From Duganella sp. CF402 (lineage in GTDB: Bacteria; Pseudomonadota; Gammaproteobacteria; Burkholderiales; Burkholderiaceae_D): a DNA stretch of 64,000 nucleotides. The position numbers and the translations under genes are program-made. Location: positions 432,020-496,019 of the forward strand of contig NZ_FOBG01000003.1 of the NCBI RefSeq assembly GCF_900109645.1. Reading direction: 5' to 3'. The first letter of the stretch is position 1. Each line of letters starts with the position of its first letter. Positions 42,268 to 50,769 of the stretch are shown one piece after another. The notes under the pieces were generated by a model. The model ran no database searches, was not told the origin of the DNA, and saw only the letters and a program-made list of their open reading frames with translations.

Positions 42268-44391
42268 TTATTCGTGCTTCTTGGCGCTCGCTTCGATGCG
42301 TGCGCGCGCGCCGTCGTTGCCGCCGCCGTAGGTGACCGCTGCCGGCACCGCCTTCATCACTTTCGGCGCCTCGCCGACGAATGGTGCGATGCCCAGCGCG
42401 GCGTCGATTTCCTGAGGGTAGATCAGGTAACCGCGCGTGATCACCGCCGACACTTTGCGCACGTCCTCGATGTTCCTGGTCGGGTCGCCATCCACCAGCA
42501 CGATATCAGCCAGCTTGCCAGCCGCGATGCTGCCACGGTCATTGGTGGTGCGGGTGTAGCGCGCGCCGTTGCGGGTCGCCACTTGCAGCGCCTGCGCCGG
42601 CGTCAGGCCGGCCTTGACCAGCAGCGCCAGCTCCGAGTGCAGCGTGAAGCCGGCGATATCGTCGGTGCCGGCCACGATCGGCACGCCGGCCTTGTACATG
42701 ATGCCGACGAATTGCACCATCTTGGCGTAGGACTTCTCGTAGCGCTTGAGCTGCGCATCGCCGTCGATCTTCATGGTGCCGACCTTGAAGCCGCGCGCCA
42801 CGTCCGGCGGCATGTGCGACGCCACCGCAGCGTAAGGCTCGTTCATGTCGCCGTCGCGCTGCTTGAGGAAGGCGAAGGTGGCCAGCGTAGGGTCGATCGA
42901 AATCTGCTTCTTCGCCAGCAGGGCCACGAAGTCCTTCACCGGCCTGGAATTGAAATCGAGGTCCGCCACCTTCTCGGACGGCAGCACGAAGCGGTTCAGG
43001 TTCCGGGTTTCGGTGTCCGGCTTGACCAGGAAATTGAGCAGCACCTGGTTGATGTGCTGGATCTCGTCATAGCCCGCATCCAGCGCTTCCTGCGCGCGCA
43101 AGCCGGCCGGGATGTGGCCGGAAACGCGCATGCCACGGCTGTGTGCATAGGCGATGGTGTCCTTCAGGATGGCTTTCGGGAAGGAGTTATAAATCTTCAG
43201 CTGAGGGTAGCCACGCTGCGCGTACCAGTCGATGGCGTCCTTGGCTTGCTTCAGGTCCTTGATGACGAAACCGTTATTGGCGCTGTATGGGCTCTCGCCT
43301 TCGAGGAAGCCGGCCGGCACCACCTGCGGCGCCAGCAGCTTGCCGGCCGCCGTTTCATCCAGCATGGCTTGCAGCTGGGCGTTGTCGTTGCCCATGTCGC
43401 GCACGGAAGTAACGCCGGTCGACATATTCAGCGCACCGGACCAGCGGTCGACGTGGCCATGCAGGTCGAACAGGCCAGGCAGCACGATGCGGCCGGCGGC
43501 GTCGATCACGTTGTCAGCGTCGCGCGTTGGCGAGCCGGCCGGCTGGATCGAGGTGATGCGGCCGCGCAGCACATAGATATCGGACGGCTGGCCGACGGTG
43601 GCTTTTTCACTGTCGAAGATGCGCGCATTGCGCACCACGGTCAGGCCGGTGAGCGGGTGTTGCAGCTTGGCGGCGGCGTCGGTCAGCATCTGCTGCTCGG
43701 CGGTTTTCTGGCGCTGCGCCAGTACCGGCGCGACCGTCTGCCAGCCCTCTTCCAGCACATTGCCGAAGCCCGGCATGATAACGCCGAACAGGCGCGGATT
43801 GGCGCCGCTGGTGGTCCAGTAGAACGACGGCGACAGGCCAATGCCGGTTTGCGCCACCAGGTTCACGGTTTGTTTCTGGCCGGTGGCGCTGGTGACTTCC
43901 ACGCTATCGAGCACGCGCTGCGACAGGGTGCCCGACGGCAGCAGCGGCAGTTTGCCGTCCGGCGTTTTCGCCAGCGCGGCGATGGCCACCGACTCCACTT
44001 CGAACGACGAATTCAATGGCAGGTAGGCGGCCGCGCCGCTGACGGTTTTCTCACCCTGCTCGGAGGTCGATTTCCACTGGGCGTGGTCGCCCTTGCGGCT
44101 GAACTGTTCATTCACCACCGCGCCGAAAGTCGAGTTGCCCTTGACCGAATACTCGGTCATGGTGCCGTCCGCGCCAAGGCGGAACTGTTCTTCCAGGTCC
44201 GGGCCACGGCCGTTGTCCTTGTAGCCGAAGCTCACCTTGGTCAGGCCGTCATCCTGGCGCTCGACGATCTGCTGGCCGATTTGCTTGTTGGCGTTCTCGG
44301 AGATGATCAGGTATTTGGTGGTGGTGGCGGCGTGCGCGCCGAAGGCGGCGGCCAATGCCAGTGGCAGTACAGCGAGACGTTTCGTCAGCAA
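42268..44391 (-). CDS. Secreted amidohydrolase family protein with long N-terminal domain
   Basis: 707 residues. Signal peptide (LAVLPLALAAAFGAHA, ending near residue 20), a unique periplasmic domain of about 250 residues, then a metal-dependent amidohydrolase. Metal ligands and motifs: LFDLHGHVDRW (about 303-313, HxH), VSGHIPAGLRA, DEIQHINQVL, PIVAGTDDIAGFTLH, and the closing IAAGKLADIVLVDGDPTRNI. Similar proteins are annotated as imidazolonepropionase- or prolidase-like, but the substrate is unknown. The start is a TTG at 44391 with GGGAG six nt upstream. Fourteen bp separate it from moeB. Confidence 0.87.
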   Translation of the reverse strand: MLTKRLAVLPLALAAAFGAHAATTTKYLIISENANKQIGQQIVERQDDGLTKVSFGYKDNGRGPDLEEQFRLGADGTMTEYSVKGNSTFGAVVNEQFSRKGDHAQWKSTSEQGEKTVSGAAAYLPLNSSFEVESVAIAALAKTPDGKLPLLPSGTLSQRVLDSVEVTSATGQKQTVNLVAQTGIGLSPSFYWTTSGANPRLFGVIMPGFGNVLEEGWQTVAPVLAQRQKTAEQQMLTDAAAKLQHPLTGLTVVRNARIFDSEKATVGQPSDIYVLRGRITSIQPAGSPTRDADNVIDAAGRIVLPGLFDLHGHVDRWSGALNMSTGVTSVRDMGNDNAQLQAMLDETAAGKLLAPQVVPAGFLEGESPYSANNGFVIKDLKQAKDAIDWYAQRGYPQLKIYNSFPKAILKDTIAYAHSRGMRVSGHIPAGLRAQEALDAGYDEIQHINQVLLNFLVKPDTETRNLNRFVLPSEKVADLDFNSRPVKDFVALLAKKQISIDPTLATFAFLKQRDGDMNEPYAAVASHMPPDVARGFKVGTMKIDGDAQLKRYEKSYAKMVQFVGIMYKAGVPIVAGTDDIAGFTLHSELALLVKAGLTPAQALQVATRNGARYTRTTNDRGSIAAGKLADIVLVDGDPTRNIEDVRKVSAVITRGYLIYPQEIDAALGIAPFVGEAPKVMKAVPAAVTYGGGNDGARARIEASAKKHE

Positions 44392-44405
44392 GAGGTTCTC
44401 CCTTT

Positions 44406-45161
44406 TTATTTGGTTTGAGCGGCGCACACGGGGCATGCGCCATTGCGGCCCACCGCGATGGAAGTCCATTCCATGCGCAGGCCATCCAGCATCAACAGGC
44501 GTCCGGCCAGCGAGCCGCCCACGTCCATCAATAATTTCAGCGCTTCGGCCGCCTGCATGGCGCCGACCACGCCCACCAGCGGCGCGAACACGCCCATCGT
44601 CGAGCAAGCCACGTCCTCGAATTTTTGGTCCTGCGGGAACAGGCAGGAGTAGCACGGCTGCTCACCGCTACGGAGATCGAACACGCTGATCTGCCCATCA
44701 AAACGGATCACCGCGCCCGACACCAGCGGCTTGCGCGCCGCCACGCAGGCACGGTTGACGGCGTGGCGGGTGGCGAAGTTGTCGGTGCAGTCCAATACCA
44801 CGCCGGCATCGGCCACCAGCGCGGCCAGGCGCGCGTCGCCCACACGCTCGTTCAGCGCAGTGACCGTGATTTCGGGATTGATCTGCTGTAGCGTGATGCG
44901 CGCCGATTCGGCCTTGGACTGGCCGACGCGTTCGGTGGTGTGGGCGATCTGGCGCTGCAGGTTGGTCAGGTCGACGGTATCGTTGTCGACCAGCGTGATG
45001 CGGCCCACGCCGGCCGACGCCAGATACATGGCGGCCGGCGAACCGAGGCCGCCGGCGCCAATCACCAGCGCATGCGCGGCCAGCAGCTTTTGCTGGCCTT
45101 CGATGCCGATTTCGTCGAGCAGGATGTGGCGCGAGTAGCGCAGCAATTGTGAGTCGTTCAT
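44406..45161 (-). CDS. moeB: Molybdopterin-synthase adenylyltransferase / ThiF-type E1-like enzyme
   Basis: 251 residues. Adenylates the C terminus of a ubiquitin-like sulfur carrier (MoaD or ThiS). ATP-binding loop VIGAGGLGSPAAMYLASAGV (about 34-53), the Arg/Gln block NLQRQIAHT, and structural zinc cysteines CYSC (about 171-174) and CPVC (about 243-246). No rhodanese domain is attached, which fits MoeB or HesA rather than MOCS3. It lies between ctpA and the amidohydrolase, a neighbourhood kept in related genomes. Confidence 0.92.
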   Translation of the reverse strand: MNDSQLLRYSRHILLDEIGIEGQQKLLAAHALVIGAGGLGSPAAMYLASAGVGRITLVDNDTVDLTNLQRQIAHTTERVGQSKAESARITLQQINPEITVTALNERVGDARLAALVADAGVVLDCTDNFATRHAVNRACVAARKPLVSGAVIRFDGQISVFDLRSGEQPCYSCLFPQDQKFEDVACSTMGVFAPLVGVVGAMQAAEALKLLMDVGGSLAGRLLMLDGLRMEWTSIAVGRNGACPVCAAQTK

Positions 45162-45191
45162 CGTCTCTCTGCGGCGTTGGCGCGCAGCGGT

Positions 45192-46577
45192 TTATTTGGA
45201 CAGTTTGACCGGCAAGCCCTTGAAGTGGTTCAGCGCCTGCTCCAGCTGGAAGTCATCCCTGGAGCCGAATTCCACCGGCTTGGTTTTCTTGGCCAGTGCG
45301 GCGACGGCTTGCGCTTCTTCCTGCGGGTCGCGCTTGGCCGCTTCGGCTTGCGGATCCTTGTCGTTGCCGAGATGTTTTTGCAGGTCGGCTTCGCGCACGC
45401 GCAGGCGGTTCAGGCCATCGCCTTCGGCCGTCTCGTCGACCTTCAGGTCCGGCGTGATGCCCAGTGCCTGAATGGCGCGGTTCTTCGGCGTGTAGTAGCG
45501 CGCGGTGGTCAGCTTGACGGCGGTATCGGCGGTCAGCTGGCGCAAGGTCTGCACCGAGCCTTTGCCGAAGGTCTGCTGGCCGATGATGGTGGCGCGCTTG
45601 TAGTCCTGCAGCGCACCGGCCACGATTTCGGAAGCGGAGGCGGAGCCGCCGTTCACCAGCACCACCATCGGCACGTCTTTCAACCCGGCCGGCAGCTTGG
45701 CCAGCGGGTCGGTCTTGGCGCGCGGCGCGTAGAATTCCTGGCGGCCGTAGAAAGTCTCCTTGGACGATTGCAGCTGGCCGTTGGTGGAGACGATCACCGA
45801 GTCCTTGGGCAGGAAGGCGGCCGACACGCCGATCGCGCCCGGCACCACGCCGCCCGGATCGTTGCGCAGGTCGAGCACCAGACCTTTGATGTGCGGGTCC
45901 TGCTGGTACAGGGCGGTGATCTTCTTCGCCATGTCTTCCACCGTCGGTTCCTGGAATTGCGAGATACGCACCCACGCATAGCCCGGCTCGACGATCTTGG
46001 CCTTCACGCTCTGCACGCGGATTTCCTCGCGCAGCATGTTGAACACCAGCGGCTTGTCTTCATCCTTGCGGCTGACGGTGACGGTGACCTTGGAACGCGG
46101 CTCGCCGCGCATCTTCTTCACCGACTCATCGAGCGACATGCCTTTGATGAGCGTACCGTCGATGCGGGTGATGATGTCGCCGGCCTTGATGCCGGCCTTG
46201 AAGGCGGGCGTGTCTTCAATCGGCGAGACCACTTTGACGTAGCCGTCCTCCAGCGCCACTTCAACGCCGACGCCGACAAACCGGCCGGCCACGGTCTCGC
46301 GCATTTCGCGGAAGGCTTTTTTATCGAGGTAGACCGAATGCGGGTCGAGCGAGGCGACCATGCCGGAAATGGCTTCGGTGAGCAGCTTCTTGTCGTCGAC
46401 GTTTTCAACGTAGTCGGTCTTGATCAGGCCAAACACGTCGGACAGCTGGCGCAGCTCTTCCAGCGGCAGCGGCAGGCTGGTGACTTTTTGCGCGATGGCG
46501 GAAAACTGGAACGAGGCGGCAACGCCAGCCACCATACCGAGGCCGATCAGGCCGATGTTCTTGACTTTGTTGCCCAT
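45192..46577 (-). CDS. C-terminal processing peptidase (S41 family)
   Basis: 461 residues. Periplasmic or membrane-anchored serine protease. N-terminal signal anchor (IGLIGLGMVAGVAASFQF, residues 8-25), a PDZ domain (about 95-170, GVGVEVALEDGYVKVVSPIE), and the S41 core with catalytic Ser in GGSASASEIVAGAL (about 309) and Lys in TFGKGSVQTLRQL (about 335). The C-terminal tail is rich in Lys, Glu and Ala. It lies directly after envC; CtpA-type proteases in this context degrade or process murein hydrolase regulators. Confidence 0.94.
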   Translation of the reverse strand: MGNKVKNIGLIGLGMVAGVAASFQFSAIAQKVTSLPLPLEELRQLSDVFGLIKTDYVENVDDKKLLTEAISGMVASLDPHSVYLDKKAFREMRETVAGRFVGVGVEVALEDGYVKVVSPIEDTPAFKAGIKAGDIITRIDGTLIKGMSLDESVKKMRGEPRSKVTVTVSRKDEDKPLVFNMLREEIRVQSVKAKIVEPGYAWVRISQFQEPTVEDMAKKITALYQQDPHIKGLVLDLRNDPGGVVPGAIGVSAAFLPKDSVIVSTNGQLQSSKETFYGRQEFYAPRAKTDPLAKLPAGLKDVPMVVLVNGGSASASEIVAGALQDYKRATIIGQQTFGKGSVQTLRQLTADTAVKLTTARYYTPKNRAIQALGITPDLKVDETAEGDGLNRLRVREADLQKHLGNDKDPQAEAAKRDPQEEAQAVAALAKKTKPVEFGSRDDFQLEQALNHFKGLPVKLSK

Positions 46578-46591
46578 TTTTCCTGCGAACC

Positions 46592-48064
46592 TTAAAACTT
46601 GACCCAGCCAGCCGGGTCGAATGCCGCGCCCTGATGGCGAAGTTCAAAGTATAGCCCCGATTCCTCGTTGCCGCCGCTGTTACCTGCGCTGGCGATCGGG
46701 TCTCCGGCCTTGACGATGTCGCCGGCCCGTTTGAGCAGCGACTGGTTGTTACCGTAAATGCTCATGTACTGGCTGCCGTGGTCGACGATGATCAGGTTGC
46801 CGAAGCCGCGCAGCCAGTCGGCAAACACCACGCGGCCGCCGGCGATGGCGTGCACGTCGGCGCCTTCGGCGCTGCGGATGAACACACCCTTCCAGCTCGG
46901 GCCGTCGCCGCGCTTGGAGCCGAACTTGGCGGCCACCTTGCCCGCCACCGGCGCGCGCAGCTGGCCTTTCAGGCTGGCGAAGGCGCCGGCCGGCGCAGCC
47001 GGGGCCAGCGCGATGTCGGCCGCCTTGGCCGGCGGCGTGTCGTCCACCGGGGCCGGGGCCGGCGCCGGGGCCGGCTTGACGGCGGCCACCTTCGGCTCGT
47101 CGGCGTCGATCGCATCGGCGGGATTCGGCGTGGCCGGCTTGATGGTGCCGGACTTGGTATTGTTGTTGGCCTTGGCCAGGCGCTGGCGCTCCGCCTCGGC
47201 GGCTTTGGCCTTGGCCAGCGCGCGGGCGTCGGCTTCCGCCTTGGCCTTGGCGGCGGCTTTCGCGGCCGCCAGTTGTTCCTGGCGTTTCTTCTCGGCAGCG
47301 GCAGCGATGGCCTGCTCGGCGATCAGCTTGTTCAGCTTGTCGACCAGCCCGGTCATGCGCTGCTCGTCACGCTCGAGGTTGCCCGCTTCCTTGCGCTGGG
47401 CCACCAGTTTCTTCGACAAGGTGGTCAACAGGGCGGCGCGGCGCGCCTTCTCCTGCTCCAGCTTGGCTTTTTGCTGCAATTGTTCTTGCGCGATTTCTTC
47501 CAGCTCATCCTTGGCGTTCTGCGCCTCTGCCTGGTTGACCTCGACCGCCTTGAGGTTGGCCCGCAGCGCGTCCAGCAGACGCGCCTGCGCCTGCGAGACA
47601 TAGGCCATCATCTGCAAATCGCGGTTGATGCGGTTGGGGTTGTCGCCGGAAAGCAGCAACTTGATGCGGTCTTCGTTGCCGGCCACGTACTGCTCGCGCA
47701 GCAGCTTGGCCAGCTGCTGCTTCTGATGCGCGACCGTGGCCGCCAGCTTGTCGTGCTCGGCCGACAGCATTTGCAGCTTGACGTTGGTGTCGCCCTGCTC
47801 CTGCTGCAAGTCGCGCAGCGCGCGGTTGGCGTCCGAAATCGCCTGTTCGGACTCGGCCAGCGTGTCGGCCGCGTCGTCCTTGGCGGATTCGGTCTTGCTG
47901 ATGTCCTTCTTGAGCGCATTCAGCTTCTGCTGCACGCCGGCGCGTTCAGCCTCGGCGGCAGCTTTTTGCTTGCTGCGTTCAGTCGCTTTGCCGAAGGGAG
48001 CGGCTTGCGCTCCCAACGACAACATCAGCAGCACGGCGGCTACATGGCGGTACGAAGAGGACAA
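46592..48064 (-). CDS. envC: EnvC-like murein hydrolase activator
   Basis: 490 residues. Signal peptide (VLLMLSLGAQA), a long coiled coil (about residues 25-260, with SEQAISDANRALRDLQQEQG and KAKAEADARALAKAKAAEAE), a Pro/Ala linker, and a C-terminal LytM/M23 fold (about 375-490). The metal ligands of active M23 enzymes are degenerate (VFIRSAEGADVHA and GLYFELRHQG lack the HxH pair), as in EnvC, which activates AmiA/AmiB at the division site instead of cutting peptidoglycan. The start is a TTG at 48064, directly after the gpmA stop; no ATG retains the signal peptide. Confidence 0.9.
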   Translation of the reverse strand: MSSSYRHVAAVLLMLSLGAQAAPFGKATERSKQKAAAEAERAGVQQKLNALKKDISKTESAKDDAADTLAESEQAISDANRALRDLQQEQGDTNVKLQMLSAEHDKLAATVAHQKQQLAKLLREQYVAGNEDRIKLLLSGDNPNRINRDLQMMAYVSQAQARLLDALRANLKAVEVNQAEAQNAKDELEEIAQEQLQQKAKLEQEKARRAALLTTLSKKLVAQRKEAGNLERDEQRMTGLVDKLNKLIAEQAIAAAAEKKRQEQLAAAKAAAKAKAEADARALAKAKAAEAERQRLAKANNNTKSGTIKPATPNPADAIDADEPKVAAVKPAPAPAPAPVDDTPPAKAADIALAPAAPAGAFASLKGQLRAPVAGKVAAKFGSKRGDGPSWKGVFIRSAEGADVHAIAGGRVVFADWLRGFGNLIIVDHGSQYMSIYGNNQSLLKRAGDIVKAGDPIASAGNSGGNEESGLYFELRHQGAAFDPAGWVKF

Positions 48065-48065
48065 A

Positions 48066-48812
48066 TTACTTGGCCTTACCCTGGTTAGCTACGGCAGCTT
48101 GCGCAGCAGCAATAGCATCGGCGTCGCCCAGGTAGTAGTGACGGAGCGGCTTCAGGTTTTCGTCCAGTTCGTACACCAGCGGGGTGCCGTTCGGGATGTT
48201 GAGGCCGACGATATCGCTGTCGCTGATGCCGTCCAGCATCTTGATCAGGGCGCGCAGGCTGTTGCCGTGGGCCGAGATGATGATTTTCTTGCCAGCCTTG
48301 ATGGCCGGGGCGATTTCCTCGTCCCACACCGGCACCACGCGCGCCACGGTGTCTTTCAGGCATTCGGTCAGCGGGATCTGCTCTTTCGACAGGCCGGCGT
48401 AGCGCGGGTCGTTGAACGAGGCGCGGTCATCGGTCGCTTCCAGTGCTGGCGGCGGGGTGTCATAGCTGCGGCGCCAAACGAGCACTTGCTCGTCGCCGTA
48501 CTTGGCGGCGGTCTCGCCCTTGTCCAGGCCCTGCAGGGCGCCGTAGTGGCGTTCGTTCAGGCGCCAGTCGTTCTTGATCGGCAGGTACATCGCATCCATT
48601 TCGTCCAGCGCCAGCCACAGCGTGCGCACCGCGCGCTTCAGCACCGAGGTGTAGGCCAGGTCGAAAGTGAAGCCGCCTTCCTTGAGCAGCTTGCCGGCCT
48701 GCTTGGCCTCATTGATGCCTTTTTCGGTCAGATCAACGTCGGTCCAGCCGGTGAAGCGGTTCGACAGGTTCCAGGTGGATTCGCCGTGGCGCATGAAAAC
48801 GATTTTGTACAT
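48066..48812 (-). CDS. gpmA: 2,3-bisphosphoglycerate-dependent phosphoglycerate mutase
   Basis: 248 residues. Interconverts 3- and 2-phosphoglycerate in glycolysis. Catalytic RHGESTWNLSNRFTGW (residues 8-23, His phosphorylated), LNERHYGALQGLDKGETAAK and AHGNSLRALIKMLDG (second His) are all canonical. It is first in a leftward operon gpmA-envC-ctpA-moeB, conserved across betaproteobacteria, and divergent from the rhodanese-like gene. Confidence 0.97.
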   Translation of the reverse strand: MYKIVFMRHGESTWNLSNRFTGWTDVDLTEKGINEAKQAGKLLKEGGFTFDLAYTSVLKRAVRTLWLALDEMDAMYLPIKNDWRLNERHYGALQGLDKGETAAKYGDEQVLVWRRSYDTPPPALEATDDRASFNDPRYAGLSKEQIPLTECLKDTVARVVPVWDEEIAPAIKAGKKIIISAHGNSLRALIKMLDGISDSDIVGLNIPNGTPLVYELDENLKPLRHYYLGDADAIAAAQAAVANQGKAK

Positions 48813-48851
48813 GTGGACTATCTTTTCAAGAAAAGTTGGAAAACCGGTGCT

Positions 48852-48882
48852 TTGAATGCTGATACAGCTTCTATTTTATAAT
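48852..48882 (+). promoter_or_regulatory. Candidate sigma-70 promoter of the rhodanese-grxC-secB cluster
   Basis: A perfect -10 TATAAT (48877-48882) follows TTGAAT (48852-48857) with a 19-nt spacer, slightly long. It lies about 30 bp before the GTG start of the rhodanese-like gene, in the intergenic region shared with the divergent gpmA. Confidence 0.5.
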
Positions 48883-48912
48883 GGCCGCATTAAGTTCAAC
48901 CATTGGAATCCT

Positions 48913-49314
48913 GTGAAATTCTTCATTGACAATATTTTTCTGATCGCCATCGTACTGGTTTCCGGCGGCGCCCTGCTGTGGCCGTCCCTGACCGTGCGCG
49001 GCAAGCGCGGCAGCCCGCAAGACATCACCATGTTGATTAACCGCGGCAAAGCCACCATCCTGGATGTGCGCGACGCCAAGGAATACGCCGAAGGTCACTT
49101 GCCTGACGCCAAGAATATCCCCCTGGCCGAGCTGGACAAGCGCCTGGCGGAGCTGGACAAGTTCAAGAGCCGCAGCCTGATCGTGGTCGGCAAGAGCGAC
49201 GCCCGTGGTTCGGCCGCCGCCGCCAAACTGGGCAAAGCCGGCTTCGGCGACGTGGTCAACCTCGAAGGTGGCGTTGCTGCATGGCAAAAAGCCGGCCTGC
49301 CGCTGGCGAAATAA
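48913..49314 (+). CDS. Membrane-anchored rhodanese-like protein lacking the catalytic cysteine
   Basis: 133 residues from a GTG at 48913. An N-terminal transmembrane segment (FFIDNIFLIAIVLVSGGALL, residues 3-22) precedes a rhodanese domain with TILDVRDAKEYAEGHLPDAK and VNLEGGVAAWQKAGLPLAK. The active-site loop, usually [IV]-[VL]-x-Cys-x-x-G-x-R-S, reads LIVVGKSDARGSA here, so Gly stands where the catalytic Cys should be. Sulfurtransferase activity is therefore unlikely; a binding role is possible. It is followed 15 bp later by grxC. Confidence 0.85.
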   Translation: MKFFIDNIFLIAIVLVSGGALLWPSLTVRGKRGSPQDITMLINRGKATILDVRDAKEYAEGHLPDAKNIPLAELDKRLAELDKFKSRSLIVVGKSDARGSAAAAKLGKAGFGDVVNLEGGVAAWQKAGLPLAK

Positions 49315-49329
49315 TTGGAGGAAAGCAAG

Positions 49330-49590
49330 ATGACTGCCGAAGTGATTATGTACACCACCGCCGTGTGCCCGTACTGCATCCGCGCCGAGCGCCTGCTGGA
49401 AGCCAAGGGTGTAACCGAGCTGAAGAAAATCCGGGTGGACCTGGACCCGGAACAACGCATTTCCATGATGCAAAAGACCGGCCGCCGCACCGTGCCGCAA
49501 ATCTATATCGGCGACACCCACGTCGGCGGTTTCGACGATTTGTATGCGCTCGATCAAGCGGGCGGCCTGTCCCCCTTGTTAAATGGCTAA
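49330..49590 (+). CDS. grxC: Glutaredoxin 3
   Basis: 86 residues. Small dithiol glutaredoxin reducing disulfides with glutathione. Active site CPYC (residues 13-16), the cis-Pro block RTVPQIYIG and the glutathione-binding GGFDDLYALD are present. The ATG at 49330 is preceded by GGAGGAAAG. It is commonly encoded next to secB, as here. Confidence 0.95.
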   Translation: MTAEVIMYTTAVCPYCIRAERLLEAKGVTELKKIRVDLDPEQRISMMQKTGRRTVPQIYIGDTHVGGFDDLYALDQAGGLSPLLNG

Positions 49591-49629
49591 TGGCCCTCAA
49601 ATACAACGTACGTCGGGTGGAAAGCCTTT

Positions 49630-49646
49630 AAAACCATAATGGTTTT
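49630..49646. repeat. 17-bp palindrome upstream of secB
   Basis: AAAACCAT-A-ATGGTTTT is a perfect 8-bp-arm inverted repeat followed at once by GATACAAT, a possible -10 element. It lies 40 bp past the grxC stop and about 105 bp before secB. It could be an operator or a weak A/T-rich hairpin. Confidence 0.45.
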
Positions 49647-49750
49647 GATACAATTGCCCTCGCGTTTGATTTGAGCTGTCTTCTAGCCATACCAAGCAAA
49701 CATCATCCGGGCGGCCGGTGCCGCTCGATTTACTATAACGAAAGCGTTCC

Positions 49751-50224
49751 ATGTCTGAAGAAAATCTGCAACCAGTATTCCAAATCCAACGCGTCTACCT
49801 GAAAGACCTGTCGCTGGAACAACCTAATTCGCCGGCGATCTTCCTGGAACAGGAAGCCCCGACCATCGAAGTAGCCCTGGACGTAGGCGCCGAGCCACTG
49901 GCCGACGGCATCTTCGAATCGACCGTCACCATCACCGTGACCGCCAAAGTCAAAGACAAAGTGGCCTTCCTGGTAGAAGGCAAGCAGGCCGGCATCTTCG
50001 AAGCGCGCAACATTCCTGCGGAACAGCTGGATCCACTGCTGGGCATCGGTTGCCCGAACATCGTGTATCCATACCTGCGCGCCAACATCGCCGACACCAT
50101 CACCCGTGCCGGTTTCCCACCAGTGCACCTGGCTGAGATCAACTTCGAAGTGTTCTACCAGCAGCGTCAACAAGCGATCGCTGAAGCAGCTGCCGCTGCC
50201 CCAGCCGCTGACGCGACTCACTAA
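49751..50224 (+). CDS. secB: Protein-export chaperone SecB
   Basis: 157 residues. Tetrameric chaperone that keeps preproteins unfolded and hands them to SecA. FQIQRVYLKDLSLEQPNSP, VTVTAKVKDKVAFLVEGKQA-like strands (ITVTAKVKDKVAFLVEGKQA), GIGCPNIVYPYLRANIADTI and FPPVHLAEINFEVFYQQR are typical. The C-terminal tail is Ala-rich (AEAAAAAPAADATH). It is transcribed with grxC and followed by a hairpin. Confidence 0.96.
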   Translation: MSEENLQPVFQIQRVYLKDLSLEQPNSPAIFLEQEAPTIEVALDVGAEPLADGIFESTVTITVTAKVKDKVAFLVEGKQAGIFEARNIPAEQLDPLLGIGCPNIVYPYLRANIADTITRAGFPPVHLAEINFEVFYQQRQQAIAEAAAAAPAADATH

Positions 50225-50235
50225 GCAGTTCCTTC

Positions 50236-50259
50236 GCCGCCGGGCGCTCGCCTGGCGGC
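50236..50259 (+). terminator. Hairpin after secB
   Basis: Arms GCCGCCGGGCG (50236-50246) and CGCCTGGCGGC (50249-50259) pair over 11 bp with one G-T wobble, followed only by GTTTC. It is probably a weak terminator or mRNA-stabilising stem between secB and the SH3 gene. Confidence 0.55.
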
Positions 50260-50285
50260 AGTTTCACCCCGTCCCAAGGTACATC

Positions 50286-50729
50286 ATGACACTCCCTCGT
50301 TTAATCGCTGCCCTGACCATGACGCTGGCCGCTGCCGGCAGCCAGGCCTACGATTTCAAAACGGTGGGCGCAGCCCCGGTCATCCTGTACGACGCGCCGT
50401 CGACCAAGGGCGGCAAGCTGTTCGTGGTGCCGCGCGGCGCGCCGCTGGAAGTGGTGCTGGCCTACGGCGAATGGCTGAAAGTACGCGACGTCAACGGCGA
50501 GCTGGCGTGGACCGAGGCCAAGGGCCTGAGCGCCAAGCGCAACGTCATCGTCAAGAGCGCCAACCTGAAGGTCCGCGCCACGCCGGATGATACGGCCAGC
50601 CCGGTGTTCACCGCCGACAAGGGCGTGCTGCTGGAGCTCAGCGAAAGCGCGGCCGGCGGCTGGATCAAGGTGCGTCATCGCGACGGCCTGATCGGTTACG
50701 TCAAGACTTCCGAAGTCTGGGGCATATAA
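50286..50729 (+). CDS. Periplasmic SH3-domain protein
   Basis: 147 residues. Signal peptide LIAALTMTLAAAGSQA (residues 6-21), then two bacterial SH3 (SH3_3/SH3b) units, about 25-80 (ILYDAPSTKGGKLFVV, GEWLKVRDVNGELAWTEAKG) and 85-147 (NLKVRATPDDTASPVFTADK, GGWIKVRHRDGLIGYVKTSE). SH3b domains bind peptidoglycan or proteins in the periplasm. It lies between secB and gpsA, a position kept in many betaproteobacteria. No enzyme motif is visible. Confidence 0.85.
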   Translation: MTLPRLIAALTMTLAAAGSQAYDFKTVGAAPVILYDAPSTKGGKLFVVPRGAPLEVVLAYGEWLKVRDVNGELAWTEAKGLSAKRNVIVKSANLKVRATPDDTASPVFTADKGVLLELSESAAGGWIKVRHRDGLIGYVKTSEVWGI

Positions 50730-50769
50730 TTGCCATAGCGGCGCACTCCCACGCGCCGAATGAGATCCC

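Noticed and set aside
42274..44418. Rightward 714-codon open frame opposite the amidohydrolase
   Set aside because: Composition of a shadow frame (His/Arg/Gln-rich), no ribosome-binding site, and the sense gene has clear metal-binding motifs.
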